A DNA stretch of 64,000 nucleotides from Metellina segmentata (GCA_947359465.1 OX375873.1:135672899-135736898), one strand, 5' to 3'. Numbered from the stretch's first letter, positions 43,983-54,425 are shown. Program-made: numbers and translations. The notes: generated by a model from the letters alone, not told the origin.

Positions 43983-44187
43983 AAGTGACGAAGTCAACAC
44001 ACCAGTTGGCACTCTACCCACCAAACATCCACACCACGCACACCAACGTGAGGACTTGTGAGGCCACGACATATGTAACGTGCACTATCCCCCATGTACA
44101 CGACGGTCTTTGTTTAGATCGAGTTTTGAACTCGTAACCCTCCGGTTTCTAATCCGCTGCTTTACCAACCAGGTTACCATGGCCAGT
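43983..44187 (-). repeat. SINE-A, 3' truncated, reverse orientation
   Basis: Body GAGGCCACGACATATGTAACG and head side TTTTGAACTCGTAACCCTCC with CTTTACCAACCAGG. The tail third is absent. Confidence 0.8.
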
Positions 44188-45130
44188 CTAAGCAAGATCG
44201 GGAACATTTGGGTATGGGTACGTAGATGTTACGTTCAGGTTTAGCAAAAGCTATCCTTTACAATAACGCTTCGTGTAGATATTCCATAGGCTGGGCAGTT
44301 AGTTTTTGGTCTATGCAAATGCAAGATTTACTTTCAAGCCACATAGCTTCTAATCATGTTAGTAACTTATTCTCTGTCCACGGTTGATGTAAATCCTACT
44401 GCACAAAGAACTGAACTCGGGAAATAAATGGGGAAGACCATAATTCCAATAACAAAGAAAGCCTATTTCATGTCTTTACGACCACAACCTATTAGGGTCG
44501 AGATTAAGCAGAAGGTTTCACACGCGGCCGCACCTAATTGGCTACCTTCCGATTTTAACGACATCCAATCAAGAGCAATAAACCGAAGTCCCCTTTACAC
44601 CTCTCACTTTATGTCTCTCAATTAGAACCAACCTGTGCTAAACAGAGAGCGCTCCGAATACTTTCATCGACTCTCTCAAACTTGGGAGCGAATTAGCGAA
44701 CGTAATCCTGCTTTACTGAAGCCAAGGTCATGAAAAAGAATATAAATTTCCAAAGACTTAAGATTGTACGGAAACCCAGCCTCGGTATCATTCTGCTCAA
44801 TTTGGACATCAAATCAGCTTCAAGTGTTTCAGCTGAAGTTAGTGTATCTTTTATTATTAAATTATTATCTGTTCGTCGTTACTTTGTGCTCAGAATGCGC
44901 GAGAGCGAAGCTGAGGGAATTTTGTAAACACGAAGTGGTTAGATAATTTGAGAAACATTACTGCTTTCTAAGAATATGCTGTACGAAACTTGAAATTCTA
45001 AACAGTACGGTCAACATGCATAGTTTTCTCAAGCCTTTATAATGCCTTGAGTATTAAAATGCAGAAAATATGAAATGCACTCATGTTTAGAACATTCAAC
45101 ACTCTGAAGGAAAGTTCCAATATGATAGCT
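44188..45130. other. unassigned sequence
   Basis: No gene is supported; short frames here are not protein-like. Confidence 0.4.
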
Positions 45131-45205
45131 AGGTATTCTAATTAACGTCGCATTAGAGCAATACAACAAAATGTTGGTTGGTCCAAGGTTGCTCAATTGG
45201 AGGAC
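45131..45205 (-). repeat. SINE-A tail fragment
   Basis: GGTATTCTAATTAACGTCG and ATTAGAGCAATACAACA match the SINE-A 3' end in reverse. Confidence 0.65.
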
Positions 45206-46093
45206 TAATGATCACAAACATTACAAATACCAATTCAGCACAAATAATAGTCGACAAATATTTTTTACGGAACAATAAAGAAACATGAAGTAAAACATCT
45301 GTAAAGAGGAAAGAGTTGGATGCTAAATCTCGCTGATGTTTCGAAATCGAATTTTCGGTCTTCGAAAAGACCAAAAAGTGAGCAATTTTATAGGCGAAAA
45401 TCGCAACAAAAGAGTAAATGTTTCTCTGAAACTACAAATATCCTATAGTTTAGAACACAGAAAGACTATTTCTGGCAGTGGCTGTTCTAGCTACTGGAAG
45501 AAAAAACATGGGAATTCATGAGCACATATCAAAGAGTACTGTAAAATTGCGGCATCTCTACAACACTACAGAAAAATGCAAGCAGGTAGCATAAGTATAC
45601 TATTTAGCTTTAAGGTTTCACTTCTATGTAACAGGAGGGAAATAGTATAGAATTTTATACTCTATCAAACTTGTTATGAGCTGGACATGAATTTAGTTTA
45701 CATAAATTTACAAGGAAGTAAACGAATAGCTGTTTACTTTATTCTGAATCGTATCTGCCTTTTCAGAAAATAGATGGACTACTATATTTCTCTTCAGAAA
45801 TGTTATTCACGACACATTCTAACTTGTAATAAAATAAAGTACTTTTATTGCTCTGCTCGACTGAAAGATTGGTGAAGTAGCACGCGAGAAGATATTGTCC
45901 CAATCTTCGAAAGTTCAATAAATATTGTAAAGTCTGCCTGTTAACAAGAAAGAAAATGTGTCTCCCTCTTGTTTGTGTGTTACTGAAAAACGTTTTGTTG
46001 AAAGATAACGCCTTTCCTCTGTACTTAATGTATCTACACCGTTATATGAACACACAGTCTGAGGAATGAAACCCATAGCTTTATAACTCTCTT
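45206..46093. other. unassigned AT-rich sequence
   Basis: Nothing recognisable. Confidence 0.4.
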
Positions 46094-46837
46094 CAGGGTG
46101 ATTAAAAACTCAATGTACAAACTTTTATGGGTGGTAGAAAACAGTAAAACAAAAACAGGAATATGTGACCGGATACCCAAACCTGATCAGCTAGAGGATA
46201 AACGAAGAAACAGAAATGACAAGTCAATAATGGGTCAAAAACTCTTTATTTGGCCATACTTTACACTAGGACAGTACGTGTACACGTTACGTTTTACAAC
46301 AAGTGCTAAACGTTCTTACCATCCAGTTATGCATGCATGAGGGCGCTGTTTCCCAGCGCTGTAGTTTGGAATGCAGCGCTAGTCATTTAAAACTCCGATT
46401 GCGTACGGAAAGCATGCAACAATTTACTAACGCTGAAATGGTGAACATGTACCTTGTGTATGGTGCAGTTGACGGCAACGGAAGGGCTGCACCTCGGTTG
46501 TATGCCGAACGGTAAACAGACGTGTACCGCACTACAGCGCTGGCGAACAGCACTCTCCATGGGGATAACAGCGCCCTCAAGCGTGCATAACTGTGGATGG
46601 TAAGAACGTTGAGCACTTGTTGTAAACCTTAACGTGTACACCTACTGCCATAGAGGAAAGTATCGCTAAATAAAGAATTTTACTACCTATTATTAACTTG
46701 TCATGTCTGCATCTTCGTTTATCCTCCAGCTGATCAGGTTGGGGTTTCCGGTCACACATTCCTATGTGATTCTGTTTTGTTTGTGTGTTTTCTACCTCCA
46801 CTTTAAAAGTTTATGCTTTGAGTATTGAATCACCCTG
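46094..46837. mobile_element. DNA transposon derivative with about 250-bp inverted repeats
   Basis: It starts CAGGGTGATTAAAAACTCAA and ends with the reverse complement of CAGGGTGATTCAATACTCAA. The two arms pair for about 250 bp (46094-46345 with 46565-46837), including CTGATCAGCT-GAGGATAAACGAAG. TA follows the right end, while the left flank is TT. The core keeps a short piece of a transposase N terminus. Confidence 0.8.
46414..46515 (+). pseudogene. transposase N-terminal remnant (DUF4817-like)
   Basis: A 33-residue piece (QQFTNAEMVNMYLVYGAVDG, then GRAAPRLYAER) ends at TAA. The ExxxMxxxYG and ARRLYxER pattern is typical of the N-terminal domain of arthropod mariner-like proteins; family naming is from memory. 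The rest of the gene was deleted when the long-arm element formed. Confidence 0.55.
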
Positions 46838-46864
46838 TATAGTATTCCTTTCATATGTGGTCAG

Positions 46865-47072
46865 TGAGTGTGTCTTGGATGCTACCCACCTGCATCAGTG
46901 TCCGACATTGGACCAAGAAACAGACTCCGAGGAGGATGAGTCGAGGAAGCTGTCATGGCTCATGGTCGGAGCGCCACCCAATGATCAAACAGCCAAGGGT
47001 GGGCGTAGGATAGCAAGCAAGCATATCCTAACCGTGGTAACCCAGGTAGAAGAGCAGAGGATTATCAACCGG
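46865..47072 (+). other. possible coding exon, unrecognised
   Basis: A high-complexity frame of about 68 codons is open from before 46863 to 47073. It includes an acidic cluster (DQETDSEEDESRK) and ends before a TAG that overlaps a donor-like CCGGTAGGT. CAG at 46862-46864 could be an acceptor, with only a weak pyrimidine tract. It lies between a DNA transposon end and a SINE, so it may be a host exon or a fragment of an unknown element. Confidence 0.25.
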
Positions 47073-47394
47073 TAGGTACGTAGGTATTTTAATTAACGTC
47101 AAACTGGATCTACACAGCGGGTTATTGGCGACGGTCCGAGATCAATCCCCAAGGGGATCAATCCAAGGAAAACACCACGTCATTTTGAACCACTGTCAGG
47201 CGGTGAGGTCAACACATGAGCTGCCTCCTCACTCTTTAAACTTCCACACCACGCCAATGTGAGGACATTTGAGACCACGAAAGATTTAATATACCCCCCC
47301 CCCCCATTCTACACGAAGGTCTTAGGTTGGATTCGAAGTCACGACCCTCCGGTTGCTGATCAGTTACTCTTTCAACAAGGCTAACCCGACCCCA
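47073..47394 (-). repeat. SINE-A, full length, reverse orientation
   Basis: Tail GTAGGTATTTTAATTAACG, body including GACGGTCCGAGATC and CCACACCACGCCAATG, a 12-C run (47294-47305), head side GGATTCGAAGTC and CAGTTACTCTTTCAAC. Confidence 0.9.
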
Positions 47395-47396
47395 GA

Positions 47397-47490
47397 TAAG
47401 CAACCGAAGGGTTGAGTGGGAACATGGATCCAACCAAAGACTGCTAACCGTCGGGTATACGGGGCTGGTGCACGTTAAATGTGTAGTGGT
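47397..47490 (+). repeat. SINE-A 5' part
   Basis: AGCAACCGAAGGGTTGAG, ATCCAACCAAAGACTG, then GGGGCTGGTGCACGTTAAAT. It adjoins the previous copy head to head. Confidence 0.8.
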
Positions 47491-47573
47491 CTTATATCTA
47501 ACCATTTCCCTTATGATCGAAATTATTCTTCACTACAACGAAAGCTTGTTTTGTCACACATCGAGGCTGTAAC

Positions 47574-49056
47574 CTATACAAATAAGAATGAAGTGTTTAT
47601 TTGTACATTGAATATTTTCGACCCATTTCAAGTTTTCTATCCGTTTTGGACCCTTCTGATGCCAAATCCGCCTCTTGTGCGTTTGGAGCCTGTCTGTCTG
47701 TATTAGCCCTATATGCGTCCACACGTTTTAATATATTTTCATAGAAATTTGCATACAGTGAGTACTTATCTTCATTTAGTGACTGAACTTGGTTGCATAA
47801 GTCTGTCTGTCCGTCTTTCTGTTCTATGTTCTATTTTGTGTTTGTGTGTTTATGCAGGAATCACATGAATTTTATTCCAGGTATTTAATTGCAATGTGTT
47901 TTATTTTATACATTATTTATTAGTTTAGTGAAGGCAATATTAAAAATTTCTTTATTGCTATATTTAGATAAGTTTCATGCTAAAACACCTGAGTAAGTAT
48001 ACTTAAATCAACCATAATTAGGTAGCTTTGGAAAAATTGGAACGTATAAATTACTTTGATTTGCTTTACGAGTACTGCTAAAAAAACAATCATTTTTCAA
48101 AAATAAAAATTTTTTTTAATAGAATTTTAGCTCTGATACTTCATTTATTTTGAGTCCTATTTTTGTTCTTTGCGCTATGTAAACGATTTCGAATATTTGG
48201 GACCGACGATATTTTTCAACGAACGGGAATAAATCGAAAACTCGTGTTTCTTTTGCTCTGAATTAATTTCGCTTTTCTAAATTTTGTGCAATTTTTAGTT
48301 GTAAGTTGTGGCAACTGCGAGACCAAGAGATAAAAAGGAATCACAAATTAATATCTTACGAACAACTTTTCCCGACATCTTTTTTTTTTATGTTTTAAAT
48401 ATTTATTATTTTTATAAATTGTTTTTCTTTTCCGTCACACGCAACACCACCGCAAATCATTCGACTTAAAGTGGCATGTAAGTAATAATAAAGCAAATTT
48501 TAAATGTAATTATGCCATTATTGAAAGAATAATCCCGTTATTGAGAGAATAATAATGTTTAAAAAATCAGAACTAGAACTTTTCAAATATTAAAAAATTC
48601 TTTGTCATAATGACAGAAGATTGTGCAATTCCACAATGTCGCATGCCGTTTGCAAGAGTGCCACAAATAAAAAAATGTTATTTTGTTCACTATGAGTGCG
48701 AGAGCCATTCGCCGTAGCTCATCGTTTTTAATTGAGTTGAACATGAGAAGAACTTAAGAAAGGGAATTCCAATTTTCACTCAAAATCATATTTTGTGGCA
48801 GTAACCTTAATGTCACCTTTCGTTATTCTGTAGCTTTGTCATACAGCAAGGGTGCCATGTATGTGAAATGTATTACAAAAATGTGTATGTATGTGTAGGA
48901 TTTGTGTTCAAAGTAAGTGGTATAAATTATAAGGATGGCGAAAGTTGTTAAAGTATTATTTTATTCTATGAAAAACGTAAGTCTTTATTTATTTTGAGAA
49001 TCTCTTCAATCTAAAGTAAACCAATTCGAACCGAGTAAGGTAGGATATTTTGCTAA
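47574..49056 (+). mobile_element. Helitron-like non-autonomous element, copy 2
   Basis: A 1,483-bp homologue of 41620-43173 in the same orientation, about 4.4 kb downstream of it. It begins CTATACAAATAAGAATG and ends GGATATTTTGCTAA followed by T, again CTRR. The internal 36-bp duplication of copy 1 is absent. Scattered substitutions and small indels separate the copies. Confidence 0.65.
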
Positions 49057-49336
49057 TAATTAATAACTAGGCTCTCATTAAATATAGTTTTTCTTTTATG
49101 CCCTTCACAAAGGAACAAGAAAGGAATGCTTTGACAACACTGCTACATCACTACTACTAGCGAATTGTGAGAAGCGTGTAGGGCGACTGCATACAATTTG
49201 ACAAGTGTGAGTGATCCACATGCTGCACACATTAATGGATGCAGTATGATTAGCTTTTTTAGACAAAGTGATCCTTTGATTGGTCAATGTTTCCTTGCAT
49301 GAAAGTGAAATTTCTTGAGATCTACACTTATAGTGA
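49057..49336. other. unassigned sequence
   Basis: Nothing recognisable. Confidence 0.4.
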
Positions 49337-49337
49337 G

Positions 49338-49607
49338 TAACCGACCAACTGGTTAGCCTCTAGATCGGAAGGTTCTTGGTTTGAATCCGAGTCAGGGTAT
49401 GGATGTTTGTAAGCGTATGGTGTAGAGGCCCGGCTTGTACACTTTAAATCAGTCGTAGCAGAAAGTCCTCACGTTAAGTTGGTGTGGAAGTTTGGAGAGT
49501 AGGGTGCGAGCTCATGTGTTGCATCGTCATCTGACCGTGGTTCAAAATGACGTGGTATCATCTTCCAATTTTTTCCTTAGGGAATTGATCCCGGACCGTT
49601 GTCAGGA
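49338..49607 (+). repeat. composite SINE: B head joined to A body
   Basis: Head CCTCTAGATCGGAAGGTTC and GGTTTGAATCCGAGTCAGG, then GTAAGCGTATGGTGTAGAGG. The SINE-A body follows (CTTTAAATCAGTCGTAGC, CATCTGACCGTGGTTC, TTGATCCCGGACCG). Same junction as at 54.1 kb. Confidence 0.85.
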
Positions 49608-50112
49608 TCTCAAAGATCGACGAATTTTAGTTATGGCTGTTTTCAGAATGCTCTGAAGTAGTATACCCCTACAAAATCGTCATATCTCACCGCTCAATAT
49701 TTAGTCGCTAGAGAGAAGAAGTAAATATTTATTTTTAATACATTTATTCTACTTTTAAACTTTTAAATATATACCTCTCTTGAAAAATCAAGTTTTTTTA
49801 GATATGACGATGTTGAAAAGAGTGACAGAAGTTGGAGAAGGACGAACATTATGTGATGAAAACTCGGTCTAAACACACACACTTCTAACAAACATCTCCA
49901 AACCTGATTTCGAATTACATTAATCTACTAAAATGGAAGTGAAATGTGCATCTGTTGGATTGAAATCTGCACAAATATATTACACCTAAAAATATGATTA
50001 AAAACTGATGTGCACTTTCCGAAGAATTCAACTTCGAGAGGGTTATTTTGCACAATTTACGACCGTTCATTATAATACGCAATACCCACCTATGAGTCAA
50101 AATTACGTTTTG
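49608..50112. other. unassigned AT-rich sequence
   Basis: Nothing recognisable. Confidence 0.4.
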
Positions 50113-50150
50113 TTGTCCTCGGTAATTTTTAATTAACGTCGTGCAAGAGA
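50113..50150 (-). repeat. SINE-A tail fragment
   Basis: TTTTTAATTAACGTCGTGCAA matches the SINE-A 3' end in reverse. Confidence 0.5.
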
Positions 50151-50212
50151 AACACATTGCGCTTACCGTCGCACGGCAGCAACGTTAAGTATTGGCGAGG
50201 TTCCGGGTTGGT

Positions 50213-50425
50213 AGTTTAATAAACGTCATACTGGAGCAACACAACAGGCTATTGACGACGGTCCGGGATCAATAACACAAGGGAAAGATCTAAGGACAAC
50301 ACCATGTCATTTTGAACATCGGTCAGTTGACGAGGTCTGACGAACACCTGAGCTGGCACCTCATTCTCCAAACTTCCACACCAACCTAACGTGAGGACTT
50401 TCGACCACGACAGATTTAAGGTGCA
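50213..50425 (-). repeat. SINE-A, 5' truncated
   Basis: AATAAACGTCATACTGGAGCA through GACGGTCCGGGATCAAT to ACAGATTTAAGGTGCACC in reverse; the head is missing. Confidence 0.85.
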
Positions 50426-50489
50426 CCAGGCGAGGAAATATTGTATAATGACGCTACGTAAATTTGAACAACGGTCAGATGAAGATAAT

Positions 50490-50655
50490 TGGTAATTTTT
50501 TTTGTTTACGTCGTACTAGAGCAACACAAAGGGCTATTGACGACGGTCCGGGATCAGTCCCTTAAGGGAAAGATCCGAGTACAACACCTCGTAATTTTGA
50601 ACCACGGTCAGATGACGAAGCAACACCTGAGCTGGCACCCCACGGTCAGATGAAG
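50490..50655 (-). repeat. SINE-A 3' half
   Basis: TACGTCGTACTAGAGCAACA, GACGGTCCGGGATCAGTCC, CACGGTCAGATGACGAAGC in reverse. CACGGTCAGATGA recurs at 50643, suggesting a short internal duplication. Confidence 0.8.
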
Positions 50656-50730
50656 AATAATTCGGAGATATTTATTCAAATTTTCTTCTGCTGAATCGAG
50701 TTCTCCATTCACGCGTTTAAGTTTCTAGGA

Positions 50731-50870
50731 CGTTATTTAATGTCACATTGGAGCAACATAAAGAGCTATTAGTGACGGTCTTGGATCAAGCCCGAAGATA
50801 AAGATCGACTGAAAACGTCGTCATTTTGAATTACGGTCAGATGACGAGATCAGTACCTGAACTGGCCTTG
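50731..50870 (-). repeat. SINE-A 3' half, diverged
   Basis: TTTAATGTCACATTGGAGCA, GATCAAGCCCGAAG, CGGTCAGATGACGAG in reverse. It is one of three successive 3'-half copies in the same orientation. Confidence 0.75.
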
Positions 50871-51099
50871 AGAGCCCAAGTAAAAGTTTCTTTTTCCATG
50901 TATTTGTTTTGAAAAATGAGTTTGTTCTTATATTTAAAAAAATATAGTTTAAATATTTCACTTCACTGCAAAGAAAATATCGATGGAGCAAAGAAAAATC
51001 ACAATACCCAACAGAGATTCGAATTTGTTTTGCGAACCTCTAGAGCACGACCTCAGATTGAATCCGATGCATCAATAACACAACCGTCCGTCCGTCTAC

Positions 51100-51692
51100 C
51101 TCTCCTGCCGAGACATCCCTCAAGAGCAGGGGAGCGCGTGGGGAACGGCCGAAAAGAAAACCACTCCCCCGAGAGAGAATTCCAGAACTGCAGTCCCGAG
51201 AACGAAAGAATTCATTCCGATAACCCACTCCCAGCGTCCTAACAGAAATTGCTCTCCCAAAAATAACCCAGGATGAATTTGTGCCGAACAAACCGAAATG
51301 GAATCCGAGGAAAATAGCATTCGAATAAAAGCGATCGTTCGGAACGATTGGACGTTCCGCCCTTTGTCTTTCGCCCGCCGCCGGAGGGCGCTGCGAACGC
51401 GCGTCACGTGACCCGCGGAATGGAAACGGGAGGAAAAAGGGAGAGCCTGATCCGATGCCTCGAAAATTTCGCTGCGGCTGGAGCTCTCTGGTCCGCATCG
51501 TCTTCGACCGCTGTTACTCTCTGTCAATTACTCTCGAGAATTACTCTGGAGAGGTAATAGGGCCGGCAATGCGAGGTGCGCAGGTGGTGTCGCCAAGGTT
51601 GGCGATGAGAAGGAGGAGGTGGTTTTCGGAAGCCAGCACCAAGGAGCGGAGACACCGACTTCAGTGAATGAATGTCTTCAATCTATTCCAAG
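51100..51692 (+). promoter_or_regulatory. GC-rich promoter-like island with candidate first exon
   Basis: The sequence is markedly GC- and CpG-rich compared with its surroundings (GCCCGCCGCCGGAGGGCGC). It contains a GTCACGTGAC palindrome (51400-51409) matching an extended E-box. It ends in a donor-like CCAAG|GTAAGATT at 51692/51693. An ATG lies just upstream (51672: M S S I Y S K, then the donor). A host transcription start with a short first exon is plausible, but no downstream exon is recognised. Confidence 0.35.
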
Positions 51693-51739
51693 GTAAGATT
51701 TGTCGGCATCTTCGTTAGACGCTACTGTCACGATATTGG

Positions 51740-52029
51740 AATGATCCGGTTAGAAGAGTGTCGAATTAGCAACCGCATCGAATCCAACAAAAGATTATGG
51801 TGTATAAAGGGGCTTGTGCACGATAAATCCGTCGTAGATTCGTATGTCCTCGCGTTGGCGTGGTGTGGAAGTTTGGAGAATGGGGTGCCAGATCGGGTGT
51901 TGCCTCGCCATCTGACCATGGATCAAAATAACGTGGTGTTTTCCTCGGATCTTTCCTGTCTGTTTGATCCCAAGCCGTCGCCGGTAGTCCGTTGTATCGC
52001 TCCGACGTAATTAAAAACTACCAATACCA
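51740..52029 (+). repeat. SINE-A, nearly full length
   Basis: Head CCGGTTAGAAGAGTGTCG and AATTAGCAACCG, body GTGGTGTGGAAGTTTGGAG, tail GACGTAATTAAAAACTACC. The B-box region is shortened. Confidence 0.85.
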
Positions 52030-52082
52030 GGATATTGAAATCACTTATTTTTCCCAAACTTGAATGGCGTAGTCTTCAATAT

Positions 52083-52225
52083 TGAAACCGGAAGGTTTCC
52101 AGTTCGTGACCCGATCAAACCCAACACTAATATTTGGGACTGGTTCACGATAATCTCTCGTGGCCGCAAGTATCCTCGTTGGCGCGGAAGTGTGGAGTTC
52201 CAACTTGCGTCGTCTTCTAAACACT
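52083..52225 (+). repeat. SINE-A-like fragment, strongly diverged
   Basis: ACTGGTTCACGATAATCTCTC, TCCTCGTTGGCGCGGAAG and GTGTGGAG follow the order of the SINE-A body start. Confidence 0.5.
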
Positions 52226-52239
52226 GATATTTCCCTTTC

Positions 52240-52472
52240 AGCTAGAGTCCATCGTGGCCTACTGCGCTAGCAACCTTCGAGTTGTGGGTGGAACAGATTC
52301 GATTCCTGTCAGGTGCCTTTCTCTGGGTGTATTTTTCTTTTCTGTGACAGTGAAACCTTCATTGTGCATGTGTCTATTACTTGATATTGTATGTCGTGTC
52401 TGGGCAGCTTTGCCAAATATGGCTCTTGGCCTATAAGACCCCAAAACCAACAAACCTTCGGGGTAGATCCCG
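52240..52472 (+). repeat. SINE-C, full length
   Basis: Head ATCGTGGCCTACTGCGCTAG and CAGATTCGATTCCTGTCAGG. Body with TTTCTTTTCTGTGACAGTG and CTTGATATTGTATGTCGTG. End region GCCAAATATGGCTCTTGGCC and ACCCCAAAACCAACAAACC. This is the best plus-strand copy. Confidence 0.85.
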
Positions 52473-52873
52473 GAGTCTCACCAATAGCCAGTCGTGATGC
52501 ATGTGCGACGCCAATAGTAGGTAAAATATGAAGGGGGTTTGTAAACATGTGATTTTCTTGTTTAAATTGAATGAATACAGATACGCTTGGGTAAAATAAT
52601 GTACAGCAGCAATTGAAATGCTTGTATTTTAGTGATTGGTACTTAATATTTATTTGCATATCCCTGTATTAACGCGAGTTTTATATCAAGTAGATCATCT
52701 AATCAACTCTCTCGTTGACTAACTTCTAACTAGAGGTATTAGTGGTAATAACAACCTCTACCTAGCAACTAAACTATTTTCGTTCTATAATACAGAAAAA
52801 CATGTATTGATTCCATGAAAAAAGTATACAGCTATTTGAAGATAACTGAACTTACTAGACGATTCCACGTTCT
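52473..52873. other. unassigned AT-rich sequence
   Basis: Nothing recognisable. Confidence 0.4.
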
Positions 52874-52884
52874 AGTTGATATAG

Positions 52885-53191
52885 GTAGGTATTTTAACTA
52901 ACGTCGCACTAGAGAACCACAAAGCGCTATTGGCGACGGTCCGGGATCCATTCCAAAGGGAAACATCTGATGACAACACGTAAGTTTTGGACCACAGTCA
53001 GATGACAAAGTCGTGTCTCAGCTGACACCTCACTCTGCAAACTTCCATCACCACGCCAACGTGAGGACATTTGAGGCCACGCCAGAATTAAGGTGCACTA
53101 GCCCGCGTGTACACGACGATCTTTAGCTGTAGGTCTTAACCCTCTGGTTGCTCATCCGTTGCTCTTTCAAATGGACTACCGAGGCCCTCTA
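52885..53191 (-). repeat. SINE-A, complete with target duplication
   Basis: This 307-bp copy is flanked by AGTTGATATAG on both sides (52874-52884, 53192-53202), fixing the true ends. On the minus strand it starts TAGAGGGCCTCGGTAGTCC and finishes AGTTAAAATACCTAC. The ends show it is a retroposon with a tRNA-like 5' head and a TACC-type tail. Confidence 0.95.
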
Positions 53192-53202
53192 AGTTGATAT
53201 AG

Positions 53203-53784
53203 AATCCGATGTTGAGTGTAGTGCTATAAACTACATAAATCGAATCAAACTATTATCGATATGAGAATTGATGGTCTTGAGAAATAACAACTTTTCTCAC
53301 GGATTTTGCAATTCTCGTAAAATACAAGTTTATTTTCTTTTAAGCGAAGTTTTATGGTCACGAAAGCTTAATGAATTGTCCGCTGAAGGCGATGAAAAGT
53401 ATAGTCAAACAAAATTTGCTTACTTTTTCTTTTGAGTTGCGTTTAGCGATGAAGGCGGTATTGCACTGATTTGTAGGATCTGAAATCGAAAACCCGAAAG
53501 TTGATAAGGAGACATCGGGGCAGCTTGTGGCCATGCTTTCTCTTTTTCTCCATCGTGAACGCGTTTCAGTCGGTATGTGAAGTAAAACACAATCGCATCG
53601 TCCATTCCATCCGATTTACGCATTCGTACACAGATCTCGATTCTATACAGATTTCTCGAGCAGTGAATACAATGATTTTTTGAATTTTGATGTGCTCTTT
53701 AAAGATATTCAAATTTATCTTTGTTATGCAGTGCTGTATTTAGAGCTAATACTCCCATACCCCTTCAGTTTGCTCCCACATAAA
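53203..53784. other. unassigned sequence
   Basis: A 67-codon minus-strand frame (53420-53623) has mixed composition but no recognisable domain. Confidence 0.35.
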
Positions 53785-53888
53785 GTACATACAAGTTCGA
53801 TCCCAACCAAAAACTGTTGGGTACAATCGGGGCTGGTGCACGTTAAATCCGTCGTGGGCTCGAACGTCATGTTGGCGTTGTGTTTAGA
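53785..53888 (+). repeat. SINE-A 5' part
   Basis: AAGTTCGATCCCAACCAAAAAC and GGGGCTGGTGCACGTTAAAT, ending within the body next to a SINE-C copy. Confidence 0.75.
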
Positions 53889-53892
53889 GTAG

Positions 53893-54425
53893 GGTTACCA
53901 CTGCTCTTGCAATCTGACGGCACAGGTTCGATCCCTGTCAGATTCGATTACTCCCTTAGTGTATTTCCCTCTTTAGTGTCAGTAACAACTTCCTTGCGTG
54001 TGGAACCGGTATAGTGGTTAAGGTGTTAGCCTCTAGAGCGGAAGGATCCTGGTTCGAATCCGGGTCCGGGCATGGATGTTTGTAAATGTATGGTGTAGAG
54101 GCAGCTGGTACACCTTAAATCTGTCGTGGCCGAAAGTTTTAAAAGGTTGGTGTGGAAGTTTGGAGAGTGAGGTGCCAGCTCAGGTGTTGCTTCGTCATCT
54201 GACCGTGGTTCAAAATTACGAGGGTTTGTCCTCGAATGTTTTCATTAAGGGATTGATCCCGGACCGTCGTCAATAGCCCGTTGGGTTGCTCTAGTACGAC
54301 GGTAGTTACAAATTATCAAATTATCACCTTGCGTGTGTATGTCCATAACTTGATTCTGTCTGTTTTGACGCACCATTGCCTAATATGGCCTTTTTGTAGG
54401 ATTGAGCTTAACTCACAACCCTTCA
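53893..54425 (+). repeat. SINE-C split by a composite SINE
   Basis: The SINE-C head and first body half (53893-54002) are separated from the rest (54327-54425, GTATGTCCATAACTTGATTC and ATATGGCC). The interruption is an insertion flanked by an 11-bp duplication CCTTGCGTGTG. SINE-C is therefore older than the insert here. Confidence 0.85.
54003..54326 (+). repeat. composite SINE (B head, A body) with target duplication
   Basis: A 324-bp insertion flanked by CCTTGCGTGTG (53992-54002, 54327-54337). The head is GAACCGGTATAGTGG with GGTTCGAATCCGGGTCC. The body is SINE-A from GCTGGTACACCTTAAATC to GTACGACGGTAG. The tail is AAATTATC repeats. The clean duplication shows the composite moved as one unit. 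Confidence 0.95.

Noticed and set aside
51040..51557. Long overlapping frames on both strands in the GC-rich island
   Set aside because: GC-rich DNA lengthens chance frames; composition (R, S, P rich) and overlap on both strands do not support a protein.
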